From the NCBI GenBank assembly GCA_041552135.1, contig JBFELL010000142.1, positions 1-7,404 of the forward strand: a stretch of DNA of 7,404 bases, in the 5' to 3' direction. The translations under genes were made by a program, and so were the position numbers. Position 1 is the first letter of the stretch, and every line of letters starts with the position of its first letter. Shown here in pieces: positions 6,869 through 7,404 of the stretch. The DNA comes from SZUA-186 sp041552135 (GTDB taxonomy: Bacteria; Pseudomonadota; Gammaproteobacteria; UBA9214). The notes beneath the pieces are model-generated. The model ran no database searches, had not been told where the DNA came from, and was given only the letters and a program-made list of their open reading frames with translations.

Positions 6869-7269
6869 GCACAGGCACGGGCGCACGCGCCGGCTGCCGG
6901 CCAGTTTCGGTCACGTAGCCGGCGCATTGACCACGCAAGTAGCAGGATGATAACGGCAAGCAGTGCCAGCTCGGCGAGGATCGCACGGAACATCGGGTCC
7001 TACAGGTCGACATGTCCGGCGCTCTCTGCGGTGACGATCAGCATGCGCCGGATGGCGGCGATAATGCCAATGATCAGGAAGGGTTCGCTCTCCAGCTTCC
7101 GGGTGCGGGTAATGCGCCCGACCGTGTAGATGATTTCCGCCAGCATCAGCGCCAGCAGAACGCGGTCGAGCAGGTGCATCATGCCCGCGACATAACTGCC
7201 CTCGATGATCTTGCGGCCCATCTCCACGACCGCGGCGACCAGCAGGCCGGCGGCGGCGATGACCAGGAT
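6865..7269 (-). pseudogene. Damaged PsiE-family (phosphate-starvation-inducible E-like) membrane protein gene
   Basis: The frame from 7269 down to 7003 encodes a hydrophobic protein with a block typical of PsiE-family proteins: LLDRVLLALMLAEIIYTV, then SEPFLIIGIIAAIRRMLIVT. It then hits TAG at 7000-7002. The same frame continues after the TAG with DPMFRAILAEL, a hydrophobic helix (LALLAVIILLLAW) and RRLRDR, ending TGA at 6865-6867. That is what the fourth membrane helix of this family should look like. On the 5' side the frame is closed by TAA at 7270-7272 in the middle of what should be the first membrane helix, and no PsiE-like residues are found beyond it in any minus frame. So the gene appears to carry one nonsense codon and a lost N terminus. 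The 75-aa piece with an ATG at 7227 (stop included, down to 7000), and a separate 42-aa piece from ATG 6993 (AGGA four bases upstream), could still be made. PsiE function is poorly known. Confidence 0.65.
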
Positions 7270-7303
7270 TTAGAGTCCCCGATAGGGGATCCGTAAACCC
7301 CCC

Positions 7304-7317
7304 CCGCCTTCAGGCGG
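7304..7317. repeat. Small GC-rich inverted repeat
   Basis: CCGCC-TTCA-GGCGG forms a perfect 5-bp stem with a 4-base loop. It is flanked by two copies of GGATCCG (7287-7293 and 7319-7325) and a run of eight C. No T-run follows on either strand, so a rho-independent terminator is not supported. It lies just beyond the breakpoint of the psiE-like gene. Confidence 0.45.
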
Positions 7318-7381
7318 CGGATCCGAATGTATGGAAAAGCTATTCAGAATACATATTGGCCCGAATGTTAAAAGACGTATT

Positions 7382-7402
7382 CCTTCTCCCTCCGGGAGAA
7401 GG
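7382..7402. repeat. Perfect 9-bp palindromic repeat at the right edge
   Basis: CCTTCTCCC and GGGAGAAGG are perfect inverted arms around a 3-base loop (TCC). Short palindromes of this CTCCC/GGGAG type are common dispersed intergenic repeats in gammaproteobacteria. It may also be part of a terminator or of a larger element beyond the window. The preceding stretch 7326-7381 is clearly more AT-rich than the rest of the window and has no coding signal. Confidence 0.55.
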
Positions 7403-7404
7403 CC

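Noticed and set aside
6828..7013. A 61-aa minus-strand frame overlapping the end of the psiE-like gene
   Set aside because: Its product is Cys/Arg/Ser-rich with no family features, and it covers the promoter region; the overlapping frame with the PsiE-like helix explains the sequence better.
7266..7278. A segment resembling a tRNA anticodon arm with a CTA (amber-reading) anticodon, GGACTCTAAATCC on the minus strand
   Set aside because: No acceptor stem, D-arm or T-arm can be built around it, and half of it is part of the psiE-like reading frame. The likeness is probably chance despite the nearby amber codon.

Overview
The window is a GC-rich piece of a proteobacterial chromosome. It is dominated by one periplasmic nitrate reductase (nap) operon on the minus strand. 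High GC, an FNR/ANR-type box, Tat-exported Nap subunits and a neighbouring TauE/SafE permease suggest a facultatively anaerobic, perhaps sulfur-oxidising, gammaproteobacterium. That placement is inference; no rRNA or housekeeping marker is present.

Layout from left to right. A TauE/SafE-family permease on the plus strand (1-762, probably cut by the left window edge) converges on the nap operon with only 12 bases between the two stop codons. The nap operon then fills 775-6673 and is transcribed right to left as napD-napA-napG-napH-napB-napF. The napG/napH and napH/napB pairs overlap by ATGA, and napF begins 5 bases after napB, so the distal genes are probably translationally coupled. Upstream of napD is a leader of about 147 bases. 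Before it lie a TATAAA -10 element and an FNR/ANR-type box (TTGAT-N4-GTCAA) whose centre is about 41.5 bases from the predicted start, which is a class II activation geometry. That box overlaps the stop codon of a damaged PsiE-family membrane-protein gene (6865-7269). This gene has an in-frame TAG and has lost its 5' end at a sharp junction near 7270. The last 132 bases contain no gene, only small inverted repeats in partly AT-rich DNA.

How the genes work together: NapA (Mo-bis-MGD, one 4Fe-4S) reduces nitrate in the periplasm and NapB (di-haem c) feeds it electrons. NapH and NapG form a quinol-oxidising route into the periplasm. NapD binds the NapA Tat signal and acts as its chaperone, and NapF is a cytoplasmic Fe-S accessory. 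There is no napC.

The most interesting points are three. NapA is a long (914 aa) form and the AGHBF order matches Campylobacterota nap clusters, yet napD leads the operon and the DNA is GC-rich. The anaerobic promoter sits in the tail of a decaying psiE-like gene. That gene carries an amber codon followed by an in-frame transmembrane segment. I see no wholly new system; this is a recognisable respiratory operon with unusual architecture and edges.
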